5,371 nucleotides of DNA, taken from the NCBI GenBank assembly GCA_030740335.1, contig JASLXL010000106.1, positions 1 to 5,371 of the forward strand. Direction: 5' to 3'. Below the pieces are notes generated by a model. That model searched no databases. It was not told where the DNA came from and saw only the letters and a list, made by a program, of their open reading frames with translations. The position numbers were made by a program, and so were the translations under genes. Of the stretch, positions 1 through 4,695 are shown piece by piece (positions within the stretch are counted from its first letter, which is position 1; each line of letters starts with the position of its first letter). Source of the stretch: SAR202 cluster bacterium (GTDB lineage Bacteria; Chloroflexota; Dehalococcoidia; SAR202; CAJWER01).

Positions 1-798
1 GTATTCCGGGTCCATCCAGTGAGGGTCGAAGAGATTGAAAGAGTCGAGCTTGCCCAGCGCGGCGGCCACGGGCGCTTCCATGCCTTGGCCGTTGTGGCAC
101 CAGATGACGACGCCTCCCTGCCGACGGGCGTCATCGCAGGCGTAGGAAAGGGGAGGGTAGTCGGGGTCGAAGGCGTCCACTAGCAGGCCGCGGCTCACGG
201 GCTCGACCACGTTGTGGATGTTTAGCAACATCACATGGCCGTAGCCGGTGTTATGTGTGCCGTTCGCGTTGTGCCTGTTTTCCTCGCCGCACTGCACGTG
301 GTGGTGGTCCGATGAGAACTCTGTGAGCATGCCCGGGGTGTACTTGTTGGTGGCATACTCCAGATCCCAACGTTTCAGGATGCTCACTGCCGTCATGCGC
401 AAGTCCTCGACGCGAGGATCCAGGCGCAGCCGCTCGTCCGGCCGCTGCTCCTTTTCGTCGTAATGGATATGGGTATTGCCGGGGTGCCAGCCCTGCGCCC
501 CGAGCCCCGACCACCGCTCCAGCACCACCTCCGTCGCTACTATCCCACTGGTCGGCGTTTCGACGGTCAGCGTGGCTGGCACGTATTCGGTTCCTCGCTC
601 GACCACGATCTGGGTCCGGCCCCTGCCCACCTCGACTTCAAACCCGCCGTCCGCATAGAAGAAGTGATCGCCTGGCCCGACCTTCAATATCGCGTCGCCC
701 GGGTGTGCGAATTCGCCGTTCGAGGCCAGCACTCGTACGCGGGCGGGCACCTGCTCCCCCGTGTCGCCGTCGATTATCTTGCCTGCGAGTGTGGCCAT
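1..798 (-). CDS. CehA/McbA-like PHP-domain metallohydrolase, partial (C-terminus beyond left edge)
   Basis: The frame is open from the ATG at 798-796 to the window edge, giving 266 residues with no stop. Residues 1-95 look like a small beta-sandwich of the carboxypeptidase-regulatory type (K7-IIDGDTGEQVPARVRV near the start). From about residue 103 a PHP-type metal-dependent hydrolase begins: GNTHIHYDE supplies H110-x-H112, followed by CGEEN (E172/E173), GYGHVMLLN (H188) and GGVVIWCHNGQG (H235), the usual order of PHP metal ligands. CehA/McbA relatives include carbaryl-hydrolysing and microcin-processing proteins, but most members have no known substrate, so the substrate here is unknown. The family is usually well over 400 residues, so roughly half is probably missing. 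GGAAG lies about 7 nt before the ATG and supports this start. No signal peptide is visible, which suggests a cytoplasmic protein. It is transcribed away from the sigma-factor gene. Fold assignment is fairly sure; function is not. Confidence 0.8.
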   Translation of the reverse strand, partial: MATLAGKIIDGDTGEQVPARVRVLASNGEFAHPGDAILKVGPGDHFFYADGGFEVEVGRGRTQIVVERGTEYVPATLTVETPTSGIVATEVVLERWSGLGAQGWHPGNTHIHYDEKEQRPDERLRLDPRVEDLRMTAVSILKRWDLEYATNKYTPGMLTEFSSDHHHVQCGEENRHNANGTHNTGYGHVMLLNIHNVVEPVSRGLLVDAFDPDYPPLSYACDDARRQGGVVIWCHNGQGMEAPVAAALGKLDSFNLFDPHWMDPEY

Positions 799-829
799 CG
801 AAGTACTTCCCTGACTGGTGGGCCTGCAC

Positions 830-847
830 GTTTGGTCTGCTGAAATG
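830..847 (-). repeat. Copy 1 of a shared 18-nt upstream element
   Basis: On the minus strand this reads CATTTCAGCAGACCAAAC. It matches the element upstream of lipA (4629-4646, minus strand) at 16 of 18 positions, in the same orientation, with 31 nt to the start codon here and 34 nt there. It overlaps or immediately follows the candidate -10, so it could be an initial-transcribed region or an operator. Confidence 0.4.
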
Positions 848-848
848 T

Positions 849-857
849 AGGATAGCA
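849..857 (-). promoter_or_regulatory. Candidate extended -10 promoter for the PHP metallohydrolase gene
   Basis: On the minus strand the sequence reads TGCTATCCT, an extended -10 (TGn) with a 4/6 hexamer. Aligning the region with the lipA promoter instead points to the overlapping TACATT a few bases downstream. No good -35 is visible. Either choice leaves a leader of roughly 40 nt before the ATG at 798. Confidence 0.3.
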
Positions 858-905
858 CGGACTAGTGGGGGAAGCCTATGCACGGTCGCCCAAATGAATC
901 TTGCC

Positions 906-931
906 GGTTTACCACAGGTCCATCTGGGTGC
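906..931 (+). promoter_or_regulatory. Possible SigB/SigF-type promoter for the sigma-factor gene
   Basis: GGTTTA (906-911) is followed after 14 nt by GGGTGC (926-931). This resembles the GTTT / GGGTA consensus recognised by group 3 SigB/SigF sigma factors, which often transcribe their own genes. The second element matches only partly, and the leader to the ATG at 1057 would be about 120 nt, so this is weak support. Confidence 0.2.
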
Positions 932-965
932 AGGCATGGTGTCCGGGGTACCTGCACGGGCATTA

Positions 966-991
966 CGGTGTGGCTAACGCGGTGTGCTACG
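966..991 (+). repeat. Imperfect tandem direct repeat upstream of the sigma-factor gene
   Basis: CGGTGTGGCTAACG (966-979) is followed directly by CGGTGTGCTACG (980-991). The second copy lacks one G and one A, leaving 12 matched bases. Adjacent direct repeats of this size can be binding sites for a dimeric activator or a product of slippage. No regulator is identified. Confidence 0.35.
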
Positions 992-997
992 CAGGTT

Positions 998-1019
998 GAC
1001 CCGTCCACTCCACCGGGTC
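998..1019. repeat. Short inverted repeat before the sigma-factor ribosome-binding site
   Basis: GACCCG (998-1003) and CGGGTC (1014-1019) are perfect complements separated by 10 nt. They could fold as a 6-bp hairpin in the mRNA leader about 25 nt before the Shine-Dalgarno sequence, or act as an operator. Confidence 0.3.
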
Positions 1020-1043
1020 CGGATTAGCCATCTGGCCGTTTTC

Positions 1044-1049
1044 GGAGGG
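1044..1049 (+). promoter_or_regulatory. Ribosome-binding site of the sigma-factor gene
   Basis: GGAGGG sits 7 nt before the ATG at 1057 and fixes this start over the later in-frame ATG at codon 10. Initiation signals are therefore intact despite the stop codon downstream. Confidence 0.7.
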
Positions 1050-1056
1050 CTAGATC

Positions 1057-1524
1057 ATGACAACCGCTGTCACCGACCCTACCATGGATCTGATCGAACG
1101 CTATATCGAGACTAGGGACCCGGATGCTCAAGAGCAGCTTGTCACCAACTACCTTCCGTTGGTGCGCAGCATAGCGCGGCGCTTCCGTAATTCGCGCGAG
1201 CCCATGGAGGGCCTGGTGCAGATGGGCACGATTGGCCTGCTCAGCGCCATCGAGAAATTCGACATGAGCCATGGCGTCAGATTCGCATCGTTGGCCATCC
1301 CCGAGGTCTACGGTGCGATATTGAACCACCTCAGAGACCACGGTGGACTCGTCAAGGTGCCGCGGGCATTGCGACACAACAGAATATCGCTGGACCGTTG
1401 CACTGAGAGGCTGATCTCTCACTTCGGTCGCTGGCCTACCACTGCCGAGATGGTGACCGAAAGTGGGCTCACCGAGGATGCTGTCAACCAGGTTCTGGAG
1501 TTTGCCAGGACCGGCAATCCGTGA
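1057..1524 (+). CDS. SigB/SigF-type RNA polymerase sigma factor, N-terminal part (regions 2-3), ended by an in-frame TGA
   Basis: These 155 residues match the N-terminal two thirds of a group 3 (SigB/SigF/FliA-like) sigma-70 factor. Region 1.2/2.1 is seen as QLVTNYLPLVRSIARRFR (about 28-45), and core-binding region 2.2 as MEGLVQMGTIGLLSAIEKFD. Region 2.3-2.4, which melts and reads the -10, is GVRFASLAIPEVYGAILNHLRDHGG. Region 3 begins at VKVPRALRHNR and includes the GRWPTTAEM helix-turn-helix-like segment. Translation ends at TGA 1522-1524, just before the SLD motif that normally joins region 3 to region 4. The same frame then continues open to 1863 with a recognisable region 4. As it stands the product lacks the -35-binding domain and is unlikely to be a full sigma factor. 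No anti-sigma or anti-anti-sigma gene lies beside it. Confidence 0.8.
   Translation: MTTAVTDPTMDLIERYIETRDPDAQEQLVTNYLPLVRSIARRFRNSREPMEGLVQMGTIGLLSAIEKFDMSHGVRFASLAIPEVYGAILNHLRDHGGLVKVPRALRHNRISLDRCTERLISHFGRWPTTAEMVTESGLTEDAVNQVLEFARTGNP
1522..1524 (+). other. In-frame TGA splitting the sigma-factor gene
   Basis: The TGA is the only in-frame stop between 1057 and 1861, and the homology to the sigma family runs up to and straight on from it without frameshift. One base change would restore a sense codon (for example CGA, TGG, TTA, TCA or GGA). TGA is a true terminator in this genome, because lipA and the DUF4392 gene both end with it, so a reassigned code is unlikely. Confidence 0.85.
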
Positions 1525-1527
1525 TCA

Positions 1528-1863
1528 TTGGACGCGAGCTTCAACGGCGACTTCGGCGAAGAGGGGAGCGCACTGGTCGAGGTCCTTGGTTCTGAAGAGC
1601 CGGCGTGCGGCGCGTCCCTCGATCGAATGGTGCTGCAGAGCGCCATGGACAAGCTTCCGCTGCGGGAGAGGACGATTATCTCGCTGAAGTTCTACAGGGG
1701 CCTGTCACAGCGCCAGATCGCCAGTAGGATCAACATATCCCAGATGCACGTCTCTCGTCTCGAACGGCGTGCGTTGGCCAAGATGAAGGATATCGTAGCA
1801 GGCCACGAGGTGGACTCGATAGGCATGGACCGGGAGCCTGCAACCCTGCAAGCCGCATCGTAA
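1528..1863 (+). CDS. SigB/SigF-type sigma factor, C-terminal part (region 4), same frame after the TGA
   Basis: Reading on in frame after the TGA gives Ser, then Leu/TTG at 1528, then 110 more residues to a TAA at 1861-1863. The segment has a linker rich in acidic residues and then a textbook region 4. DKLPLRERTIISLKFYRGLSQRQIASRINISQMHVSRLERRALAKM contains the helix-turn-helix (LSQRQIASRINISQMHVSRL) that reads the -35 element. Joined to the upstream part it makes a 268-residue protein, matching the usual 250-270 of SigB/SigF. TTG 1528 is only a formal start: no Shine-Dalgarno sequence lies at a useful distance (AGGA at 1507-1510 is about 17 nt away). Independent translation is therefore doubtful, and a pseudogene fragment, read-through product or sequence error is more likely. 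Confidence 0.65.
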   Translation: MDASFNGDFGEEGSALVEVLGSEEPACGASLDRMVLQSAMDKLPLRERTIISLKFYRGLSQRQIASRINISQMHVSRLERRALAKMKDIVAGHEVDSIGMDREPATLQAAS

Positions 1864-1908
1864 GCTGGGGAACTGGGGCCTAGTGACTTAAATTAGCCTG
1901 CTACCCAC
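1864..1908. other. Convergent intergenic gap, no strong terminator
   Basis: The 45 nt between the sigma-factor stop and the DUF4392 stop contain only a weak bulged hairpin (GGCCTA near 1877-1882 with TAGCC at 1894-1898) and no U-rich tract on either strand. Termination must be factor-dependent or lie elsewhere. Confidence 0.4.
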
Positions 1909-2751
1909 TCATTCGGCGGACAAGAGGTCGTGCAGTTCTTGGAGTGTTTGGCTGTTTTCCTCTAGTGTGAAGCCGTCCACCATGGGCACTGCCTCGCCGC
2001 TGGGCCCGTCCACCGCTCCCAACTCCACGTTGCGGTTGACCAGTGCTTGCTCGGCTTCGATGCTTGGCAGCAGGTTCTTGCCATTGATCTTTGACATGGC
2101 TGCCACCAGGCCGTAGCCGCCCCAGTTCGAGACACTTGCGATGACCAGAGCGCTGGTCGTGGTGACGCATGGTATCCTGACGAGAGATGGTACCGTGGGG
2201 ATGATATCCGCCAGGTTTCCCAGGCCGATCTCGTTGCCGCCGTCGCCGATTCCTACCGACGGGATGCCGCTCTCGAACAGGTAGTCGGCCTTTGCGTTGT
2301 ACTCGCTGATGTCCACACCTCGCATATTGCGGTACAGCCCTTCGGATGTCAGTCCGCACCGTTCGATGCCGATGATCACCGACGGCGCTATTTCAGACAG
2401 AAGCTCCTTCGCGAAGGAGCGGCTCTCCTCCTCACCGGCGATCGGAAATTCTACCACGCTGGAATCCGGGCCCGCGGTGCCCTCCATCACCTTCAGGGAG
2501 TACCGGTCGGTGACGTACACGACTTCGTAGCCGATGGACTGCAACGCGTTGCCGATGACCACCGCTCCCGGGGGGCCGTCGGTCTCGGTGGCCCCGGCGG
2601 TGATGATGTAGAAGCCGGTCACGATTATTGCCGTGCCAGGATTGTCGAGTACAACGCGTGCGGCCTGGTCGCAGTAGTCTGCGGGCAAGTGGGGCCTCAG
2701 GGCCGCAATGCCCCGCTTGTCTCGGTCGAGAACTATGTCTTCAATAGTCAC
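1909..2751 (-). CDS. DUF4392 protein, counterpart of the C-terminal half of D-glutamate cyclase (DGLUCY)
   Basis: The 280-residue protein fits the DUF4392 / D-glutamate cyclase-like C-terminal family over its whole length. Recognisable segments are TGFYI (45-49), ETDGPPGA (56-63), GIERCG (128-133), the glycine-rich GIGDGGNEIGLGN (167-179) and TTTSALVIASVSNWGGYGL (about 197-215). In vertebrates this domain is fused behind a DUF1445 domain in the mitochondrial enzyme that turns D-glutamate into 5-oxo-D-proline and water. Here the DUF1445 partner is the next gene upstream, which supports a shared reaction or complex; that is inference. The start is GTG at 2751, behind a G-rich but non-canonical Shine-Dalgarno (GGGG about 6-10 nt before it). 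The only nearby ATG is out of frame. A 138-nt gap with its own candidate promoter separates it from DUF1445. No signal peptide or membrane segment is apparent, so it is probably cytoplasmic. Confidence 0.8.
   Translation of the reverse strand: MTIEDIVLDRDKRGIAALRPHLPADYCDQAARVVLDNPGTAIIVTGFYIITAGATETDGPPGAVVIGNALQSIGYEVVYVTDRYSLKVMEGTAGPDSSVVEFPIAGEEESRSFAKELLSEIAPSVIIGIERCGLTSEGLYRNMRGVDISEYNAKADYLFESGIPSVGIGDGGNEIGLGNLADIIPTVPSLVRIPCVTTTSALVIASVSNWGGYGLVAAMSKINGKNLLPSIEAEQALVNRNVELGAVDGPSGEAVPMVDGFTLEENSQTLQELHDLLSAE
2403..2420. repeat. Perfect 18-bp palindrome inside the DUF4392 gene
   Basis: GCTCCTTCGCGAAGGAGC is a perfect 9+9 palindrome without a spacer, lying in the codons for SFAKEL. 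It is real in the sequence. Whether it is a protein-binding site, an RNA hairpin or coincidence cannot be told here. Confidence 0.5.
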
Positions 2752-2889
2752 CGCGCGCCCCCATTTCCAGAACCTAGTCTATAGATATGCAGAGACATCA
2801 ATATCTGTCTTTGAGACAATCTCAGGAGTTCCGAAGGATGTAACTAGCCCATGGGCATACCTTCCCCGCCCCCTAAGCGTGAGAAGCAC
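2752..2889 (-). promoter_or_regulatory. A/T-richer gap with overlapping palindromes and a candidate promoter for the DUF4392 gene
   Basis: On the minus strand AAGACA (2811-2806) and TATCTA (2787-2782) are separated by 18 nt, a plausible if weak -35/-10 pair about 24 nt from the transcription start to the GTG. Between and around them lie overlapping inverted repeats: AGATAT/ATATCT (2783-2788, 2801-2806), AGACA/TGTCT (2793-2797, 2806-2810), TGTCT/AGACA (2806-2810, 2814-2818) and TGAGA/TCTCA (2812-2816, 2820-2824). GCCCATGGGC (2847-2856) is a further 10-bp palindrome. This pattern suggests an operator controlling the second cyclase half separately. No coding frame or terminator is seen. Confidence 0.35.
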
Positions 2890-3684
2890 CTAGAGGACAG
2901 CCATGTCCTCGTCTGGGACATCGGTGATAAACATGTGGCCGGGGGCGTGGGTGATCATCAGCGGTGGCTTCGAATTCATGGCCACCACCTGAGGTGTCAC
3001 GCCGCATCCCCAGAACACCGGCACGTCGTCCTCCCCGACAACGGCGGGGTCGCCAAGGTCGGGGGTAGTGATGTCCTTCACTCCGATGGCGGCCGGGTCT
3101 CCGATGTGCACGGGAGACCCGTGCACCGATGGGAACCGCGACGTGATTTGCACGGCCCTTACCAGCTTGTTGCGCGGTATCGCCCTCATTGACACTACCA
3201 TTGGCCCAGAGAATATGCCTGCGGGCGTGGTTTCGATGGAGGTGACGAACATCGCGGTGTTCTTGCCCTCCTCGAAGTGGGGAATGCGGATGCCGCCGTT
3301 TATCAGGGCCGACTCGAATGTGAAACTGCAACCGATGAGGAAAGAGACCAGGTCGTCGCGCCAGACATGGGAGATGCTGGTGGGTTCCTCCACAAGTTTT
3401 CCGTTCTCGAATACGCGGTATCGTGGTAGGTCGGTTCGCAAGTCGACTCCGGGCGCCATCTGGCTGGGCTCCACCGAACCAGCCTCCACTACCTCAAGCA
3501 ACGGGCAAGGCTTTGGATTGCGCTGGCAAAAGAGCAGGAAATCGAAGGCCTGTTCCCTCGGCAGAATCACCAAATTGGCCTGGACGTAGCCTGGCGCCAT
3601 TCCGCTGGTGAGCCCAGAAAGCTCTCCCGAGCGCATCATTGCCCTCAACTCCGCGGGTTCTTGAGTCAGCGTTGGAAGCAGCAT
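2890..3684 (-). CDS. DUF1445 (YcsI-like) putative hydro-lyase, counterpart of the N-terminal half of D-glutamate cyclase
   Basis: This is a complete 264-residue member of the DUF1445 family, whose members are usually about 260-270 residues and are often labelled putative hydro-lyase. Diagnostic segments are TSGMAPGYVQANLVILP (26-42), GCSFTFESALINGGI in the middle, SRFPSVHGSPVHIGDP (182-197), VFWGCGVTPQ (223-232) and THAPGHMFITD (245-255). The conserved histidines and Cys227 are candidate active-site residues, by family conservation only. In vertebrate DGLUCY this domain precedes DUF4392, and the same order is kept here as two genes. The ATG at 3684 is preceded by GGAGGA at a 6-7 nt spacing, and lipA ends only 28 nt upstream, so it is very probably co-transcribed with lipA. 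It ends with TAG. A role in D-glutamate to 5-oxo-D-proline conversion is the best hypothesis; other lyase substrates are possible. Confidence 0.85.
   Translation of the reverse strand: MLLPTLTQEPAELRAMMRSGELSGLTSGMAPGYVQANLVILPREQAFDFLLFCQRNPKPCPLLEVVEAGSVEPSQMAPGVDLRTDLPRYRVFENGKLVEEPTSISHVWRDDLVSFLIGCSFTFESALINGGIRIPHFEEGKNTAMFVTSIETTPAGIFSGPMVVSMRAIPRNKLVRAVQITSRFPSVHGSPVHIGDPAAIGVKDITTPDLGDPAVVGEDDVPVFWGCGVTPQVVAMNSKPPLMITHAPGHMFITDVPDEDMAVL
3106..3126. repeat. 9-bp perfect hairpin inside the DUF1445 gene
   Basis: GTGCACGGG (3106-3114) and CCCGTGCAC (3118-3126) flank a 3-nt loop. The codons spell the palindromic residues VHGSPVH inside the conserved HGxPVHIGDP motif, so protein constraint may explain it. 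Confidence 0.45.
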
Positions 3685-3689
3685 CTATG

Positions 3690-3696
3690 ATCCTCC
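3690..3696 (-). promoter_or_regulatory. Strong ribosome-binding site of the DUF1445 gene
   Basis: On the minus strand GGAGGA precedes the ATG at 3684 by 6-7 nt and lies in the 28-nt gap after the lipA stop. It confirms the start and supports translation from a lipA-led mRNA. Confidence 0.7.
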
Positions 3697-3712
3697 GTCG
3701 CGGCAAGCGTCC

Positions 3713-4594
3713 TCAGACCGCTACAGCACCTGCTGTGGCTGCCTCATGCTGCTCGTCCGCGTGATACGAACTACGCACCAGCGGGCCGGAGGCGACGTGC
3801 TTGAAGCCCATGGCCTCGCCCTCTCTGGCAAGCTCGTCGAACTCCTCCGGCGCGTACCACTTGGACAGAGCGACGTGCTTAGGAGTCGGTCGCAGATATT
3901 GGCCTATCGTTAGTAGGTCGCAGTCTACCGAGCGCAGGTCCCGCATCGTGTCCAGTATCTCGTCCCAGGTCTCTCCCAGCCCCACCATCATCCCCGACTT
4001 CGTCACAGAACTCGGGTCGATACTTTTTGCGCGAGCCAATAGCTCAAGGGACTGGTCGAAGTCACCCTTTGGGCGTACACGTCGGAAGACGCGGCGCACG
4101 GTCTCGATGTTGTGGTTTAATGTGCTGGGCTTGGCCGCCATCACGGTTGCCAGGGCCTGCTCATCAGCATTGAAGTCGGGTATTAGCACTTCTATCTTGC
4201 ACGAGGGCAGGCGTTTACGAATCTGGCTGATGGTCTGGGCAAAGATGAACGCACCGCCGTCCGGCAGGTCGTCTCGGTCAACCGAGGTTACGACGGCGTA
4301 CCGCAAGTCCATACGCTCTGCGGCCTCGGCCACCCTCACCGGTTCTCCCAGATCGAGCCCTAACGGTTTCCCGGTGGCAACTGCACAGTAGGCGCAGGCC
4401 CGCGTGCAGATGTCTCCCAGGATCATGAACGTAGCTGTCCTGCGCTCCCAGCACTCCCCGATGTTGGGACAGCGAGCTTCCTCGCAGACTGTACTCAGGC
4501 TGCCTTCGCGCATCATGGAGCGTAGCTCTATGTAGTTCGGACCTCCCGGTGCCTTCACTTTGAGCCATGGGGGCAGACGCCTCTTGACTGTCAT
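3713..4594 (-). CDS. lipA: Lipoyl synthase
   Basis: LipA is a radical SAM enzyme that inserts two sulfurs into the octanoyl chain bound to lipoyl domains of 2-oxoacid dehydrogenases or glycine cleavage H protein. The 293-residue protein is full length for the family (about 290-320). The auxiliary-cluster cysteines lie in CEEARCPNIGEC (C37, C42, C48). The radical SAM CX3CX2C motif is CTRACAYC (C63, C67, C70). The C-terminal RSSYHA (274-279) carries the serine that ligates the sacrificial auxiliary cluster. Other hallmarks are ATFMILGD, VVTSVDRDDLPDGG, HNIETV and SGMMVGLGET. GAGG lies 4 nt before the ATG. It ends with TGA, 28 nt before the DUF1445 gene, with which it should form an operon. No octanoyltransferase (lipB) or lipoate ligase gene lies in the window. 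Confidence 0.97.
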   Translation of the reverse strand: MTVKRRLPPWLKVKAPGGPNYIELRSMMREGSLSTVCEEARCPNIGECWERRTATFMILGDICTRACAYCAVATGKPLGLDLGEPVRVAEAAERMDLRYAVVTSVDRDDLPDGGAFIFAQTISQIRKRLPSCKIEVLIPDFNADEQALATVMAAKPSTLNHNIETVRRVFRRVRPKGDFDQSLELLARAKSIDPSSVTKSGMMVGLGETWDEILDTMRDLRSVDCDLLTIGQYLRPTPKHVALSKWYAPEEFDELAREGEAMGFKHVASGPLVRSSYHADEQHEAATAGAVAV

Positions 4595-4628
4595 TTGGCC
4601 TCGCTGTTGCCCCGAGTGGGATGGGCGG

Positions 4629-4646
4629 GTTTGTACTGCTGAAATG
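4629..4646 (-). repeat. Copy 2 of a shared 18-nt upstream element
   Basis: On the minus strand this reads CATTTCAGCAGTACAAAC, differing at two positions from the copy upstream of the PHP metallohydrolase gene (830-847). It begins inside the candidate lipA -10 and covers the likely transcription start. Confidence 0.4.
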
Positions 4647-4669
4647 ATACCAGACAGCTAGCAGCGGCG

Positions 4670-4695
4670 TCTCATATGCTAAAATCTAAATGAGA
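4670..4695. promoter_or_regulatory. Inverted repeat bracketing the methyltransferase -10
   Basis: TCTCAT (4670-4675) and ATGAGA (4690-4695) are perfect complements around a 14-nt spacer that contains the extended -10 TGCTAAAAT. The position suits a repressor operator. No regulator gene is identified. Confidence 0.35.

Larger units (their letters stand above)
799..1056. promoter_or_regulatory. Divergent intergenic region between the metallohydrolase and sigma-factor genes
   Basis: This 258-nt gap must carry the promoters of both flanking genes. I see no convincing small gene or RNA in it. It holds the 7-mer CCTGCAC at 823-829 and 951-957 with its complement GTGCAGG at 928-934, a perfect 6-bp inverted repeat GACCCG/CGGGTC (998-1003 and 1014-1019), and an imperfect tandem repeat at 966-991. 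Whether any of these is a regulator site is inference. Confidence 0.5.

Noticed and set aside
463..843. Plus-strand open frame of 126 codons
   Set aside because: It lies antisense to the metallohydrolase frame, which has clear PHP motifs; its own translation shows no family features and is Arg/Pro/His-rich as expected of a shadow in GC-rich DNA.
1024..1422. Minus-strand open frame of 132 codons
   Set aside because: Antisense to the sigma-factor N-terminal part, whose homology is unmistakable.
1522..1524. TGA as a reassigned sense codon (Trp or Gly code, or selenocysteine)
   Set aside because: lipA and the DUF4392 gene both end in TGA at the expected family lengths, and no SECIS-like hairpin is evident directly after the codon.
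1876..1898. Bidirectional terminator between the convergent genes
   Set aside because: The stem is short and bulged and no U-tract follows on either strand.
1901..2359. Second minus-strand frame of 152 codons within the DUF4392 gene
   Set aside because: Same strand but shifted frame, low-complexity Arg/Gly-rich translation, no motif.
2851..3192. Plus-strand open frame starting in the palindromic gap
   Set aside because: Mostly antisense to DUF1445; no Shine-Dalgarno and a His/Arg-rich shadow composition.
3068..3589. Plus-strand open frame of 173 codons
   Set aside because: Antisense to DUF1445, which is conserved across its whole length.
3801..4391. Plus-strand open frame of 196 codons, among the longest in the window
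   Set aside because: Lies fully antisense to lipA, Ser/Arg-rich and without recognisable motifs; its length reflects codon bias on the opposite strand.
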